From: Rhodococcoides kyotonense
GTDB lineage: Bacteria; Actinomycetota; Actinomycetes; Mycobacteriales; Mycobacteriaceae
Direction of reading: 5' to 3'
DNA length: 64,000 bases
NCBI RefSeq assembly: GCF_900188125.1
Contig: NZ_FZOW01000015.1
Location: forward strand, 90,544-154,543
Numbering within the stretch: the first letter of the stretch is position 1; every line of letters begins with the position of its first letter. The notes beneath the pieces were generated by a model, which saw only the letters and a program-made list of their open reading frames with translations, had not been told where the DNA came from and ran no database searches. A program made the position numbers and the translations under genes. Positions 1-8,267 of this stretch are shown in pieces.

Positions 1-441
1 GACATCATTGTCGAAGCGTCTCGCCCTCGGGCCCTGCAGCGTTTCGGTCTCCACGCAGCAGAATTCGTCGACAAAGGGGCGATCTGGGTTTCGATCACCG
101 CACGGGGCCGGTCCATCGATCGAATCGGGTTCGGCGACGACATCGCAGCGTCGAGCGGTCTCGTCGCCCGAGACCAAAACGGCGACCCATTGTTCGTGGG
201 TGACGCCATCGCAGATCCACTCACGGGGCTAACGGCTGCCGCGGCGGTATTCTCCACTGCGCCCGGCCACGGTCGGTTGATCGACCTTTCGATGAGCGAC
301 GTCGTTCGTTCGACTCTGGGACCCGTGGCTCACTCCGAGGCGTCGACGCCCCGCCCGCCTCGACACAGGATCTCGGCAGTTTGCGCTCCGGCAAGTGGGG
401 CCGACACAACATCCGTCCTCAGTGATTTCGGGATACAATGA
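1..441 (+). CDS. CoA-transferase family III (CaiB/BaiF), C-terminal part
   Basis: This is the last 146 codons of a gene that begins before the window. The frame is open from base 1. The segment IADPLTGLTAAAAVF is typical of the C-terminal half of family III CoA-transferases, which move CoA between acyl donors and acids. The catalytic aspartate would lie in the missing N-terminal part, so activity cannot be judged. The stop codon overlaps the start of the next gene (ATGA), so the two are probably translationally coupled. A second, complete family III CoA-transferase lies at 17329-18558. Confidence 0.8.
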   Translation, partial: DIIVEASRPRALQRFGLHAAEFVDKGAIWVSITARGRSIDRIGFGDDIAASSGLVARDQNGDPLFVGDAIADPLTGLTAAAAVFSTAPGHGRLIDLSMSDVVRSTLGPVAHSEASTPRPPRHRISAVCAPASGADTTSVLSDFGIQ

Positions 442-1841
442 ACGCCTCGGTTTGGATCGTCCGCGATGCCGAGGTCGACGGCGTAGCGAACACCGACATT
501 CGAATCGACAATGGCAGGATCGCCGAGGTCGGACACGGACTGCCGTCCAAAGGAATGCCCGTCGTCGACGCGGACGGTTGCGCCGTGATTCCGGGCCTGA
601 CGGACCACCACATACACCTACACGCGATGGCTGCGGCGGAAAAGTCGGTGCAGTGTGGACCGCCAGACGTCAGCGATTTCGACGACCTCGCGCAAGCTCT
701 TGCGTCCGCGCCCGTTGATCGAGATGGATGGATACGCGGTATTGGTTACGCAGAAAGTGTAGCCGGAGCGCTCGATCGATTCGCTCTCGACAAGATGCAA
801 CCAAACCGCAAAGTACGAATTCAGCATCGGAGCGGTGCACTTTGGATGATGAACACTCTCGCCGCCGAGAACATCGATCTCGCCGGTTCGACCCTCATCG
901 GAGTCGAGCGAGATTCCGAAGGCGCGGCGAACGGGCGTCTGTGGCGGGCAGACGGTTGGCTGCGCGAGCGGCTACCGCACGCGCAGCCTCCCAACCTGCG
1001 TGAAGTAGGACGTACGTTGAGCCTGTTCGGGATCACTTCCGTCACAGACGCCACCCCCGATTTAAGCATGCAAACAGTCGAAAGCCTCAGCAAGGCAGTG
1101 GATTCGAGAGAAATTCCACAGCGCGTGCATATCCTCGGAGCTCCCCTCGGGTTCGTCGACGGCGATGCGAAGGGCCTGGTGAAGGCCGGCCCGTACAAGA
1201 TCGTACTGGGCGACTCCGACCTCCCCGACTACGACCAACTGGTCGACAGGATCGAAACCGTTCACCGAGCGGGCAGACCCGTTGCCGTCCACTGCGTTTC
1301 GGCTGCAGCTCTCGTCCTGCTGCTCGCCGCGCTCGAACACGCGGGCCCCCTCACCGGCGACCGGATAGAGCACGCCTCGATCGTTCCGGTCGACTGCGTC
1401 CCGACACTCCGACGGATGGGCGTGCGCATCGTCACGCAGCCGGGCTTCATTGCAGACAGGGGCGACCGCTACCTGCGAGAGGTCGACGGACGCGATCACG
1501 CCGATTTGTACCGCTGCAATTCCCTCCTACAGGCAGCAGTCCCGGTCGCATTGTCCAGCGACGCACCTTACGGACCTCTGGACCCGTGGGCAGTGATCGT
1601 TGCCGCAATGCGACGGCGGACCCAGTCCGGCTCGATCCTCGGACCGTCCGAGCGAGTTTCCGCCGCCGCTGCGCTCGATGCGTACCTCGGACCGGCACAC
1701 GACCCGGGCGGGCACCCCAGTCGCCTGACAGTGGGGCGACCCGCCGACTTCGTCGTACTGTCGGCCCCCATCGAAGAAATACTTGCCTCACCTGGAGCGG
1801 ATGCTGTGCGCGAGACTTACGTCGGCGGGATTCGGGCCTGA
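438..1841 (+). CDS. Amidohydrolase family 3 (YtcJ-like) metal-dependent hydrolase
   Basis: A 467-residue cytosolic amidohydrolase-superfamily enzyme. The N-terminal region has the composite beta-sandwich pattern, followed by GLTDHHIHLH around residues 53-62, the HxH metal ligand pair of strand 1. Later come AVHCVSAAA and a GDRIEHASIV segment with further histidines, and SSDAPYGPLDPW with the likely catalytic aspartate. It hydrolyses a C-N or C-O bond of an unknown substrate. The start overlaps the stop of the upstream CoA-transferase by 4 bases, so this is the last gene of an operon that enters from outside the window. No signal peptide is visible. The substrate is not predictable. Confidence 0.85.
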   Translation: MNASVWIVRDAEVDGVANTDIRIDNGRIAEVGHGLPSKGMPVVDADGCAVIPGLTDHHIHLHAMAAAEKSVQCGPPDVSDFDDLAQALASAPVDRDGWIRGIGYAESVAGALDRFALDKMQPNRKVRIQHRSGALWMMNTLAAENIDLAGSTLIGVERDSEGAANGRLWRADGWLRERLPHAQPPNLREVGRTLSLFGITSVTDATPDLSMQTVESLSKAVDSREIPQRVHILGAPLGFVDGDAKGLVKAGPYKIVLGDSDLPDYDQLVDRIETVHRAGRPVAVHCVSAAALVLLLAALEHAGPLTGDRIEHASIVPVDCVPTLRRMGVRIVTQPGFIADRGDRYLREVDGRDHADLYRCNSLLQAAVPVALSSDAPYGPLDPWAVIVAAMRRRTQSGSILGPSERVSAAAALDAYLGPAHDPGGHPSRLTVGRPADFVVLSAPIEEILASPGADAVRETYVGGIRA

Positions 1842-1917
1842 CGTACCGCACGCGAACGCAGTGCATGGGATCGGGCTCTCGTTCGGTGTTTACTGGCTTC
1901 GTGATTTTCCAAGACAG

Positions 1918-1943
1918 TTATCCGTACAGTGATGTAACTTTAG
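1918..1943. promoter_or_regulatory. Operator-like palindrome, motif 2 (site A)
   Basis: Half-sites TTATCCGTAC and GTAACTTTAG separated by six bases. It matches the core CCGTAC-N6-GTAC-type pattern seen at 11548, 41671, 44557 and 46776. Left half strong, right half weaker. It is followed by no intact gene for 600 bases. Confidence 0.5.
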
Positions 1944-2056
1944 CGGCATGACACCTCAACGCGAGTAGTCCAAGGCACGAACCGAGACCGAATGCGCTGC
2001 GCCGATCCTCAGTTGGACGCGTCGCGCACACCAAAGGCCGACTGCCACAACCGGCC

Positions 2057-2083
2057 GGTGAAGGCAGTACGCCTGCCTTCACC
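2057..2083. terminator. Perfect 11-bp stem hairpin
   Basis: GGTGAAGGCAG (2057-2067) pairs exactly with CTGCCTTCACC (2073-2083) around a 5-base loop. There is no T-run after it, so it may be a factor-assisted terminator for the amidohydrolase operon or a regulatory structure. Confidence 0.4.
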
Positions 2084-2367
2084 TCGACAGGCTGCCCTCG
2101 CACGTCACTACCCAGAGCCAATGCGCAAATACACTCGCCGAGACAGGCACGACTAGTTGCACCTGGCTTGCGTTCGTGAGCAGGCCAGCGCGGCCGACGC
2201 CGCGGACAGCACTGGCCGTTAGTCGCGGAGGGACCTTGAGCAGATCGCCCTACGCGAAGATCGTCACAACGATTCCAAAAACATTCCTGCGCAGCAGGTT
2301 CAATAGCCCCGGGGCACGGCCGGAAGTATACCGAGCACCGTCGATGCACCTGAGGAATTTCGCAAGT

Positions 2368-2381
2368 TGAACGACAATTCA
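2368..2381. promoter_or_regulatory. Operator-like site, motif 1
   Basis: TGAACgacaATTCA fits TGAAY-N4-RTTCA. It lies about 165 bases upstream of the aldehyde dehydrogenase that heads the P450 operon. Confidence 0.55.
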
Positions 2382-2543
2382 ATCAATTATTCTTCTTGCC
2401 ATATCGACTGAGTCTGTGTAATTTCTAGTGATCTACACCTCACTGAACGCAATTTCTGCTTCGGCTAAACACGTACTCGTCCGTCTCGATTGGATGTACA
2501 CCGTCGCCATCGGAATCCGATGGCGCCAACCATCAGGAGTTCC

Positions 2544-4010
2544 ATGACCATCCCAGAACACCTCATGCTCATCGACGGTGAACTAGTCCAAGCGTCGGAG
2601 GGGCGGGTTTTCGAGAACATCAACCCCGCGACCGAGGATGTCATCGGTACTGCACCCGATGCGTCCGCTGCGGACATCGAGAGAGCGATTCTGGCTGCGC
2701 GACGTGCCTTCGACACGACATCGTGGTCCACGGATCACGCATTCCGTCGCCAATGCCTGATTCAGTTACAGCAAGGGCTGGAAAAGAATCGCGAAACGCT
2801 TCGCCCGATGATCATTGCCGAGACCGGTGCGCCGGTGATGACCACTCATCAGATTCAACTCGACGATTGCATCCGGTTCATCGGACACTATGTCGACCTC
2901 CTCGAGACCTACGGGTTCGAGCGAGCTCTTCCCGACAAGATCGACGAACCCGCGCCGACGACGCGATACGTCCGCCGGGAGGCCGCAGGGGTGGTTGCTG
3001 CAATCACACCGTGGAACGTTCCGCTCTACCTCAACATTGCAAAGATCGCAGGAGCGCTGGCCGCAGGGTGCACGGTGATTCTCAAGCCCGCTCCTGACAC
3101 TCCTTACAGCGCACTGGTACTCGGCGAAATCGCGGCCGCTCACACCGACATCCCCCCGGGCGTTTTCAACGTGGTCACACCGTTGCGCAGTGAGGATGCC
3201 GCGGTCTTGACTTCACATCCCGCAGTCGACGCAATCACGTTCACCGGGTCGACTGCTACGGGCCGTCGCGTGATGGCCTCGGCATCGCCAACCCTCAAGC
3301 GCCTCACACTCGAACTCGGCGGAAAGTCACCGGCCATCATCCTGGACGACGCTGACTTGGGTGAGGCAATACCAATGCTCGCCGGCAGTATCTGCTACCA
3401 CGCGGGCCAAGGTTGCACGACCCTCACCCGAATCCTGGTGCCACACAGCCGCTTGGGCGAAGCGACCGACATGGCAGTGGCAATCATGAGCCAGATTCCC
3501 TGGGGCGACCCGAACGACCCTGCCAACATGATGGGGCCTGTTGCGAACGCGAACCAGAAGGCGTCGATCCTGCGGTACTACGACATCGCACAGAACACCG
3601 GCCGGGTAGTACTCGGCGGCAAGCCGACGTCTCGTTTCGATCGAGGGTACTGGGTCGAACCCACCCTGCTCACCGATGTCGACCCCATGTCCCCCGTTCC
3701 ACAGGAGGAGGTCTTCGGCCCGTTGTTGACAATGATCGGTTTCGACGACGACGACGACGCAATCGCCATCGCCGACAACACTATCTACGGCCTTTCGGCG
3801 ATGGTGTACAGCTCCGATCTCGACCGTGCACTCCGAGTGGGAAACCGTCTGCGAAGCGGGACGGTCGGAATCAACGGAGCTCAATGGTTCGACACGAATT
3901 CGCCCTTCGGCGGCTACAAGCAAAGCGGACTCGGCCGCGAATGGGGTACCGACGGTCTGGAGGACTTTCTCGAGGTGAAGACGATCGCACACCCGAAAGT
4001 TCGAAGCTAG
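2544..4010 (+). CDS. NAD(P)-dependent aldehyde dehydrogenase
   Basis: A 488-residue aldehyde dehydrogenase, first gene of the P450 operon. The family motifs appear in order: ITPWNVPLYL, the coenzyme-binding FTGSTATGRRVM, ELGGKSPAII with the general-base glutamate, and GQGCTTLTR with the catalytic cysteine. I chose the ATG at 2544 because AGGAG lies 4 bases upstream and the product then begins at the normal family N-terminus; an in-frame ATG at 2490 has no ribosome site. It would oxidise the aldehyde made after P450 hydroxylation and alcohol oxidation to a carboxylic acid. Regulation through the motif-1 site at 2368 is likely. Confidence 0.9.
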   Translation: MTIPEHLMLIDGELVQASEGRVFENINPATEDVIGTAPDASAADIERAILAARRAFDTTSWSTDHAFRRQCLIQLQQGLEKNRETLRPMIIAETGAPVMTTHQIQLDDCIRFIGHYVDLLETYGFERALPDKIDEPAPTTRYVRREAAGVVAAITPWNVPLYLNIAKIAGALAAGCTVILKPAPDTPYSALVLGEIAAAHTDIPPGVFNVVTPLRSEDAAVLTSHPAVDAITFTGSTATGRRVMASASPTLKRLTLELGGKSPAIILDDADLGEAIPMLAGSICYHAGQGCTTLTRILVPHSRLGEATDMAVAIMSQIPWGDPNDPANMMGPVANANQKASILRYYDIAQNTGRVVLGGKPTSRFDRGYWVEPTLLTDVDPMSPVPQEEVFGPLLTMIGFDDDDDAIAIADNTIYGLSAMVYSSDLDRALRVGNRLRSGTVGINGAQWFDTNSPFGGYKQSGLGREWGTDGLEDFLEVKTIAHPKVRS

Positions 4011-4099
4011 CACTTCTCCGTAACTCCAGAAGTCGGCCGCCACCCGCGGCACGAACAAGACACGACCTGGTCGCTCCCGCGGCCGAAAGGATCTCCATC

Positions 4100-4966
4100 A
4101 TGAGCAAGGGAAGAGTCGAAGGCAAGGTCGCCTTCGTTACCGGCGCAGCGCGTGGACAAGGACGTAGTCATGCTGTCCGTCTTGCGGAGGAAGGCGCTGA
4201 CATCATCGCAGTAGACCTGTGTCAGGACATCGCAAGCAACTCGTATGCACTCTCGCGCACGGAGGATCTGCAGGAGACCACAAGGTTGGTCGAGAAGGTC
4301 GACCGTCGTATCGTCGCAATCGAGGCGGACGTTCGCGAGTTCGCGCAGCTGAACGACGCCGTCTGTGCCGGCATCGCTGAGTTGGGTCACCTGGACATCG
4401 TGGTTGCGAACGCAGGCATCGCCCCGATGGGTGCAACGGATCAACTACAGGGCTGGATCGATGTGGTGGGAGTCAACCTGATCGGTGTCCTGAACACCGT
4501 GCACGCCGCACTTCCTCATCTGCCCGAAGGATCATCGATCATCGCAACTGGCTCGGCAGCGGCCTATATGCCCAACGACATCGTCGACCAACCCGGCAAG
4601 GATCCGGGTGGCAACGGTTACATCGTCGCAAAGCAAGGCTTGTCCGCCTACATGCACGAGTTGGCACGCAATCTTTCCCCCAGACTGATTCGCGCCAATG
4701 TCGTCCACCCCACCAATTGCGACACGAACATGCTGCAGAGCGATGCTATGTACCGCGCGTTTCGGCCCGACCTCGAGAATCCGACGAGGGAAGATGCCAT
4801 CCCCGCGTTTCCGGCGCAGCAGGCAATGCCTGTTCCGTGGGTCGATCCGGTCGACATCAGCAATGCGGTTGTCTACCTCGCGTCCGATGAATCGCGCTAC
4901 GTGACAGGCATGCAGATGCGGATCGACGCCGGCTCCTACCTCAAGAACCACTCGTTCCACTTCTAG
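4100..4966 (+). CDS. Mycofactocin-coupled SDR family alcohol dehydrogenase
   Basis: A 288-residue short-chain dehydrogenase. The N-terminus has TGAARGQGRSHAVRLAEEGA, the form of the Rossmann motif shared by mycofactocin-coupled SDRs (often annotated carveol dehydrogenase). NAG follows, then the catalytic pair in GYIVAK. Enzymes of this subfamily keep their nicotinamide tightly bound and pass electrons to mycofactocin. It probably oxidises the secondary or allylic alcohol formed by the P450 two genes downstream. The frame is open far upstream, but the ATG at 4100 fits the family start, with AAAGG upstream. It lies about 90 bases after the aldehyde dehydrogenase. A related enzyme is encoded at 16205-17017. 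Confidence 0.9.
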   Translation: MSKGRVEGKVAFVTGAARGQGRSHAVRLAEEGADIIAVDLCQDIASNSYALSRTEDLQETTRLVEKVDRRIVAIEADVREFAQLNDAVCAGIAELGHLDIVVANAGIAPMGATDQLQGWIDVVGVNLIGVLNTVHAALPHLPEGSSIIATGSAAAYMPNDIVDQPGKDPGGNGYIVAKQGLSAYMHELARNLSPRLIRANVVHPTNCDTNMLQSDAMYRAFRPDLENPTREDAIPAFPAQQAMPVPWVDPVDISNAVVYLASDESRYVTGMQMRIDAGSYLKNHSFHF

Positions 4967-4987
4967 AGATTCGAAAGGACTGGACTC

Positions 4988-5179
4988 ATGAAGGTTCACG
5001 TCGAACCCCAACTCTGCCAGGGCCATACCATCTGCTCGATGGTGGCACCAGAGATGTTCATACTCGACGACGAGGACGGCCACGCGTCGGCCGTCGCGGG
5101 TGACACACCTGCCGATCAGGTCAAAAACGTTCAGGAGGCCATCAAGTCGTGCCCTGAGCGTGCCATAGTCGAGTTCTGA
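4988..5179 (+). CDS. Small 3Fe-4S-type ferredoxin for the P450
   Basis: A 63-residue ferredoxin. It shows C10, H13, C16 (CQGHTIC) and C55 before proline (SCPERAI). Histidine in place of one cysteine is the pattern of actinobacterial ferredoxins with a single 3Fe-4S cluster that feed P450s. AAAGGA lies before the ATG. It sits 11 bases upstream of the P450 gene, so it is almost certainly that enzyme's direct electron donor. Confidence 0.92.
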   Translation: MKVHVEPQLCQGHTICSMVAPEMFILDDEDGHASAVAGDTPADQVKNVQEAIKSCPERAIVEF

Positions 5180-5190
5180 AAGGGCCCACA

Positions 5191-6561
5191 ATGACCACAG
5201 ACGACATCAGCTCTTCCGTTGATCACAAGAAGTGCCCGATCGACTTCGACCGACACGCTCCTGGATATCGAAAGGAGTTCGTCGCGATCACCGACGACCT
5301 CCATTCCCGGTGCCCGGTCGCGTGGACCGAAGCCTACGACGGGCACTGGGTAGCCAGCGACATGCCCGAGTTGTTCGAGATAGCACGCCGATCGGACGTT
5401 CTGTCCAACGACAACGACTACGAGGGACTGAGGAAGGGATACAAGGGAATCAACATCCCCGCTCCCGAGGGTCGCGAGTCACGCGGTGGCTTCCTCGAAC
5501 TGGATCCACCCGAGCAGCAGGACTATCGCAAGGCGCTCAATCCCTATCTGTCTCCTGCTGCGGTGGCTCGATGGGTGCCCGTTATCGACGAGATCACTCG
5601 TGCGTGCATCGACGATCGGATCGAGTCGGGTTCGATCGATTTCATCGACGACCTCGCCAACATCGTTCCCGCAGTGGCGACAATGGGCCTGCTCGGAATG
5701 CCACTCGCGGATTACGAGCGCTACGTCGAGCCGGTGCATGCCTCGGTCTACACCCCGTACACCTCGCCCGAAATCGTTGGAGTCTTCGAACGTCTCAACG
5801 ACGCGATGGACCATATGTCGAACCTCGTTCTGGCGATGAAGGACGACCCGAATCCCCGACCCGGGCTCGCACTCGCACTGCTGAACGCACGGGTCGTGGA
5901 CGAACCCATCGGTCACAAAGCGATCATGGAAACGTTGGGACTACTGGTCGGCGGAGGCTTCGACACGACAACCGCACTCACCTCCCATGCATTGGAATGG
6001 TTGTCCGAGCACCCAAGTGAGCGAACTCGACTGCACGACAACCTCGAGACCATGATCGACTCGGCGACCGAGGAATTCCTGCGCTTCTACACTCCTGCTC
6101 CCGGTGACGGCCGAACCTTCGCGGAGGATGTCGAGATCAGCGGTGCCCACTTCAAGGAGGGCGACAGGTTGTGGTTGTCCTGGGCGATGGCCAACAGGAA
6201 CGCGGAGATCTTCCCTAACCCCCATGAGGTCGATTTAGAGCGGAGCGGGAATCGGCACGCCAGTTTCGGTCTCGGCCAGCACCGCTGCATCGGATCGAAT
6301 GTAGCTCGAAATCTGTTCAAACGCATGCTTACTCAGGTGCTCGATCGTATGCCGGACTATGTGTGTGACCCCTCGGGAAGCGTCCACTACCAAACCATCG
6401 GTGTAATCAACGGAATGCGCAATCTGCCGGCAACGTTCACTCCGGGAAAGCGGTTGGGTGCGGGGCTGAACGAGACGATCGGTCGTCTGCAGATCCTTGT
6501 GGACGAACAGCGTCTCGGAGAACCCGTAACCAAGCGCAGGTCTCGAGGCGAGGGAGACTGA
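5191..6561 (+). CDS. Cytochrome P450 monooxygenase
   Basis: A 456-residue soluble bacterial P450. The I-helix segment is GGGFDTTT (254-261), with G255/G256-x-D258-T259 in place of the usual A/G-G-x-D/E-T. ExxR is E295-R298. The haem loop FGLGQHRCIG has the thiolate ligand C366. There is no membrane anchor. It inserts oxygen from O2 using electrons from the adjacent ferredoxin. The C-terminus extends about 40 residues past the usual end and is charged. The stop overlaps the next start by one base (TGATG), tying it to its reductase. The substrate is unknown; context suggests an alicyclic, terpenoid or steroid-like compound. I cannot assign a CYP family. Confidence 0.95.
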   Translation: MTTDDISSSVDHKKCPIDFDRHAPGYRKEFVAITDDLHSRCPVAWTEAYDGHWVASDMPELFEIARRSDVLSNDNDYEGLRKGYKGINIPAPEGRESRGGFLELDPPEQQDYRKALNPYLSPAAVARWVPVIDEITRACIDDRIESGSIDFIDDLANIVPAVATMGLLGMPLADYERYVEPVHASVYTPYTSPEIVGVFERLNDAMDHMSNLVLAMKDDPNPRPGLALALLNARVVDEPIGHKAIMETLGLLVGGGFDTTTALTSHALEWLSEHPSERTRLHDNLETMIDSATEEFLRFYTPAPGDGRTFAEDVEISGAHFKEGDRLWLSWAMANRNAEIFPNPHEVDLERSGNRHASFGLGQHRCIGSNVARNLFKRMLTQVLDRMPDYVCDPSGSVHYQTIGVINGMRNLPATFTPGKRLGAGLNETIGRLQILVDEQRLGEPVTKRRSRGEGD

Positions 6562-8237
6562 TGACGTACGTCATCCTGCAGTCGTGCTGCAACGACGCTT
6601 CCTGTGTTGCGGTCTGTCCTGTCAACTGTATTCATCCGACCCCGGACGAGCCGGGGTTCATGAGTGCGGAAATGCTGCATATCGACCCCGATACGTGCAT
6701 CGACTGCGGAGCCTGTGTCGACGAATGCCCGGTCGATGCGATCCGAGCCGAAGACGATCTCACCGAAGATCAGGACGACTATCTGGACCTCAATGCCAAG
6801 TACTTCGAGCGTGCAAATGACGTGGACGCGAAGAGTCCTGAGCCGAGAACTTGGAGGAAGTCCGACTACTCCGGCCTCCGCGTCGCAATCGTAGGATCAG
6901 GTCCTGCAGCGTTCTATGCGGCCTTGGACCTGTACGGGATGAAAGCCGCAAAGATCCACATGTTCGATCGGCTGCTGTCCCCGTACGGTTTGGCGCGCTT
7001 CGGGGTTGCACCGGATCATCAGTCAACCAAAGCCGTGATCGACATGTTTCGGTCACTCGGCAAGCGAGACAATTTCGAACTCAGCCTGGGTGTCGATGTG
7101 GGCAAACACGTATCCCACGACGAATTGCTCGCCCACCACGATGCCGTGATCTATGCGGTCGGCGCATCGTCGGACCGTCGATTGAACATCGAGGGCGAAG
7201 ACCTCCCAGGAAGCCACGCTGCAACCGAATTCGTCGCTTGGTACAACGGCCACCCTGACTACGCTGATCGACAGTTCGATTTGACCGGCAAGCACGCAGT
7301 GGTGATCGGCAACGGCAACGTCGCTCTCGACGTCGCCCGCGTTCTACTGTCGGATCACAGTCGGCTCGCCAAGACCGACATCGCGCGCCACGCCCTGGAA
7401 TCGCTGCGTAAGAGCAACATTCGTCAAGTCACGTTGATCGGTCGGCGAGGCGTCGCACAAGCGGCTTACACCAACCCGGAGATGCTCGCGTTGTTGTCCA
7501 TGGACGACATCGAGGTCATCGTCGAGTCCGAGGAAGTTGCCACGGACGAGGTCACCCGAACGGTACTTGAGCATCCCGAAACGGACTCGAGCGTCCACGC
7601 CAAGGTTCGGTATGCGCAAGCGGCCGCATCGCGTCCGCGCGGAAGCGGATCCAAGCGACTCGTCCTGCGGTACAGGGCATCGCCGGTAGCGATCGAGGGA
7701 TCCTCTCGAGTGGAAGCGGTGAAGCTGGTCCGCAACCGACTGGAAATCGGAGAAGACGGAACTGTTGTCGCGGTGGCAACTGACCACAGCGAAAGAATCG
7801 AAGCGGAAATCGTCTTCAGGTCGATCGGATATCGAGGGCTTCCGGTCGATGCTCTACCGTTCGACAGTCGCAAGGGAACAGTCCCCAACGTCGACGGCCG
7901 CGTAATCGACCCCGACGGCGGCCTCCCGATGGCGGGTGTCTACGTCACCGGCTGGATAAAGCGAGGACCGACCGGAGTGATCGGCACCAACAAGAAGTGC
8001 GCAACCGAAACCGTGGATGCACTACTTAACGACTACTCCGATGGTGTTCTGACTGCCTCACCGCATCGACCTGCCGACATTCTGGCCCTTGTGCGCGAAC
8101 GCAACCCGGAAGCATTGAGGTTCGATGATTGGTCTCTCATCGACCGCGCCGAACGCGACGCAGGGAAGGCCGAAAATCGTCCTCGAGTCAAATTCGTCGA
8201 CGTCGCTTCCATGATGAACGTCGTCCGATCGAGATGA
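6561..8237 (+). CDS. Ferredoxin-NADP reductase with N-terminal ferredoxin domain (FprB-like)
   Basis: A 558-residue fusion. Residues 1-60 form a seven-iron-type ferredoxin domain: C9/C10, C15, C19 and C23, then a second cluster motif C46-x2-C49-x2-C52-x3-C56. From about residue 105 there is an FAD domain (VGSGPAAFYAA) and an NADP-binding motif near residue 242 (VIGNGNVALDVAR), as in the adrenodoxin-reductase family and mycobacterial FprB. It transfers electrons from NADPH to ferredoxin and so to the P450. It starts inside the P450 stop codon, which implies coupled translation. It is one of two reductases in the operon. Confidence 0.93.
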   Translation: MTYVILQSCCNDASCVAVCPVNCIHPTPDEPGFMSAEMLHIDPDTCIDCGACVDECPVDAIRAEDDLTEDQDDYLDLNAKYFERANDVDAKSPEPRTWRKSDYSGLRVAIVGSGPAAFYAALDLYGMKAAKIHMFDRLLSPYGLARFGVAPDHQSTKAVIDMFRSLGKRDNFELSLGVDVGKHVSHDELLAHHDAVIYAVGASSDRRLNIEGEDLPGSHAATEFVAWYNGHPDYADRQFDLTGKHAVVIGNGNVALDVARVLLSDHSRLAKTDIARHALESLRKSNIRQVTLIGRRGVAQAAYTNPEMLALLSMDDIEVIVESEEVATDEVTRTVLEHPETDSSVHAKVRYAQAAASRPRGSGSKRLVLRYRASPVAIEGSSRVEAVKLVRNRLEIGEDGTVVAVATDHSERIEAEIVFRSIGYRGLPVDALPFDSRKGTVPNVDGRVIDPDGGLPMAGVYVTGWIKRGPTGVIGTNKKCATETVDALLNDYSDGVLTASPHRPADILALVRERNPEALRFDDWSLIDRAERDAGKAENRPRVKFVDVASMMNVVRSR

Positions 8238-8267
8238 CTCATTCCCACATCGAGAGAGAGACCGACG

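Larger units (their letters stand above)
1842..2543. other. Gene-poor stretch with operator-like sites and a hairpin
   Basis: About 700 bases without a convincing gene. It holds a motif-2 operator-like site (1918-1943), a perfect 11-bp hairpin (2057-2083) and a motif-1 operator-like site (2368-2381). A 6-codon reading frame starts at 1948 just after the first site. The minus strand has short hydrophobic stretches (for example between 2360 and 2260) broken by stops, which might be a decayed membrane protein; I could not identify it. The promoter of the P450 operon must lie in this stretch. Confidence 0.5.
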
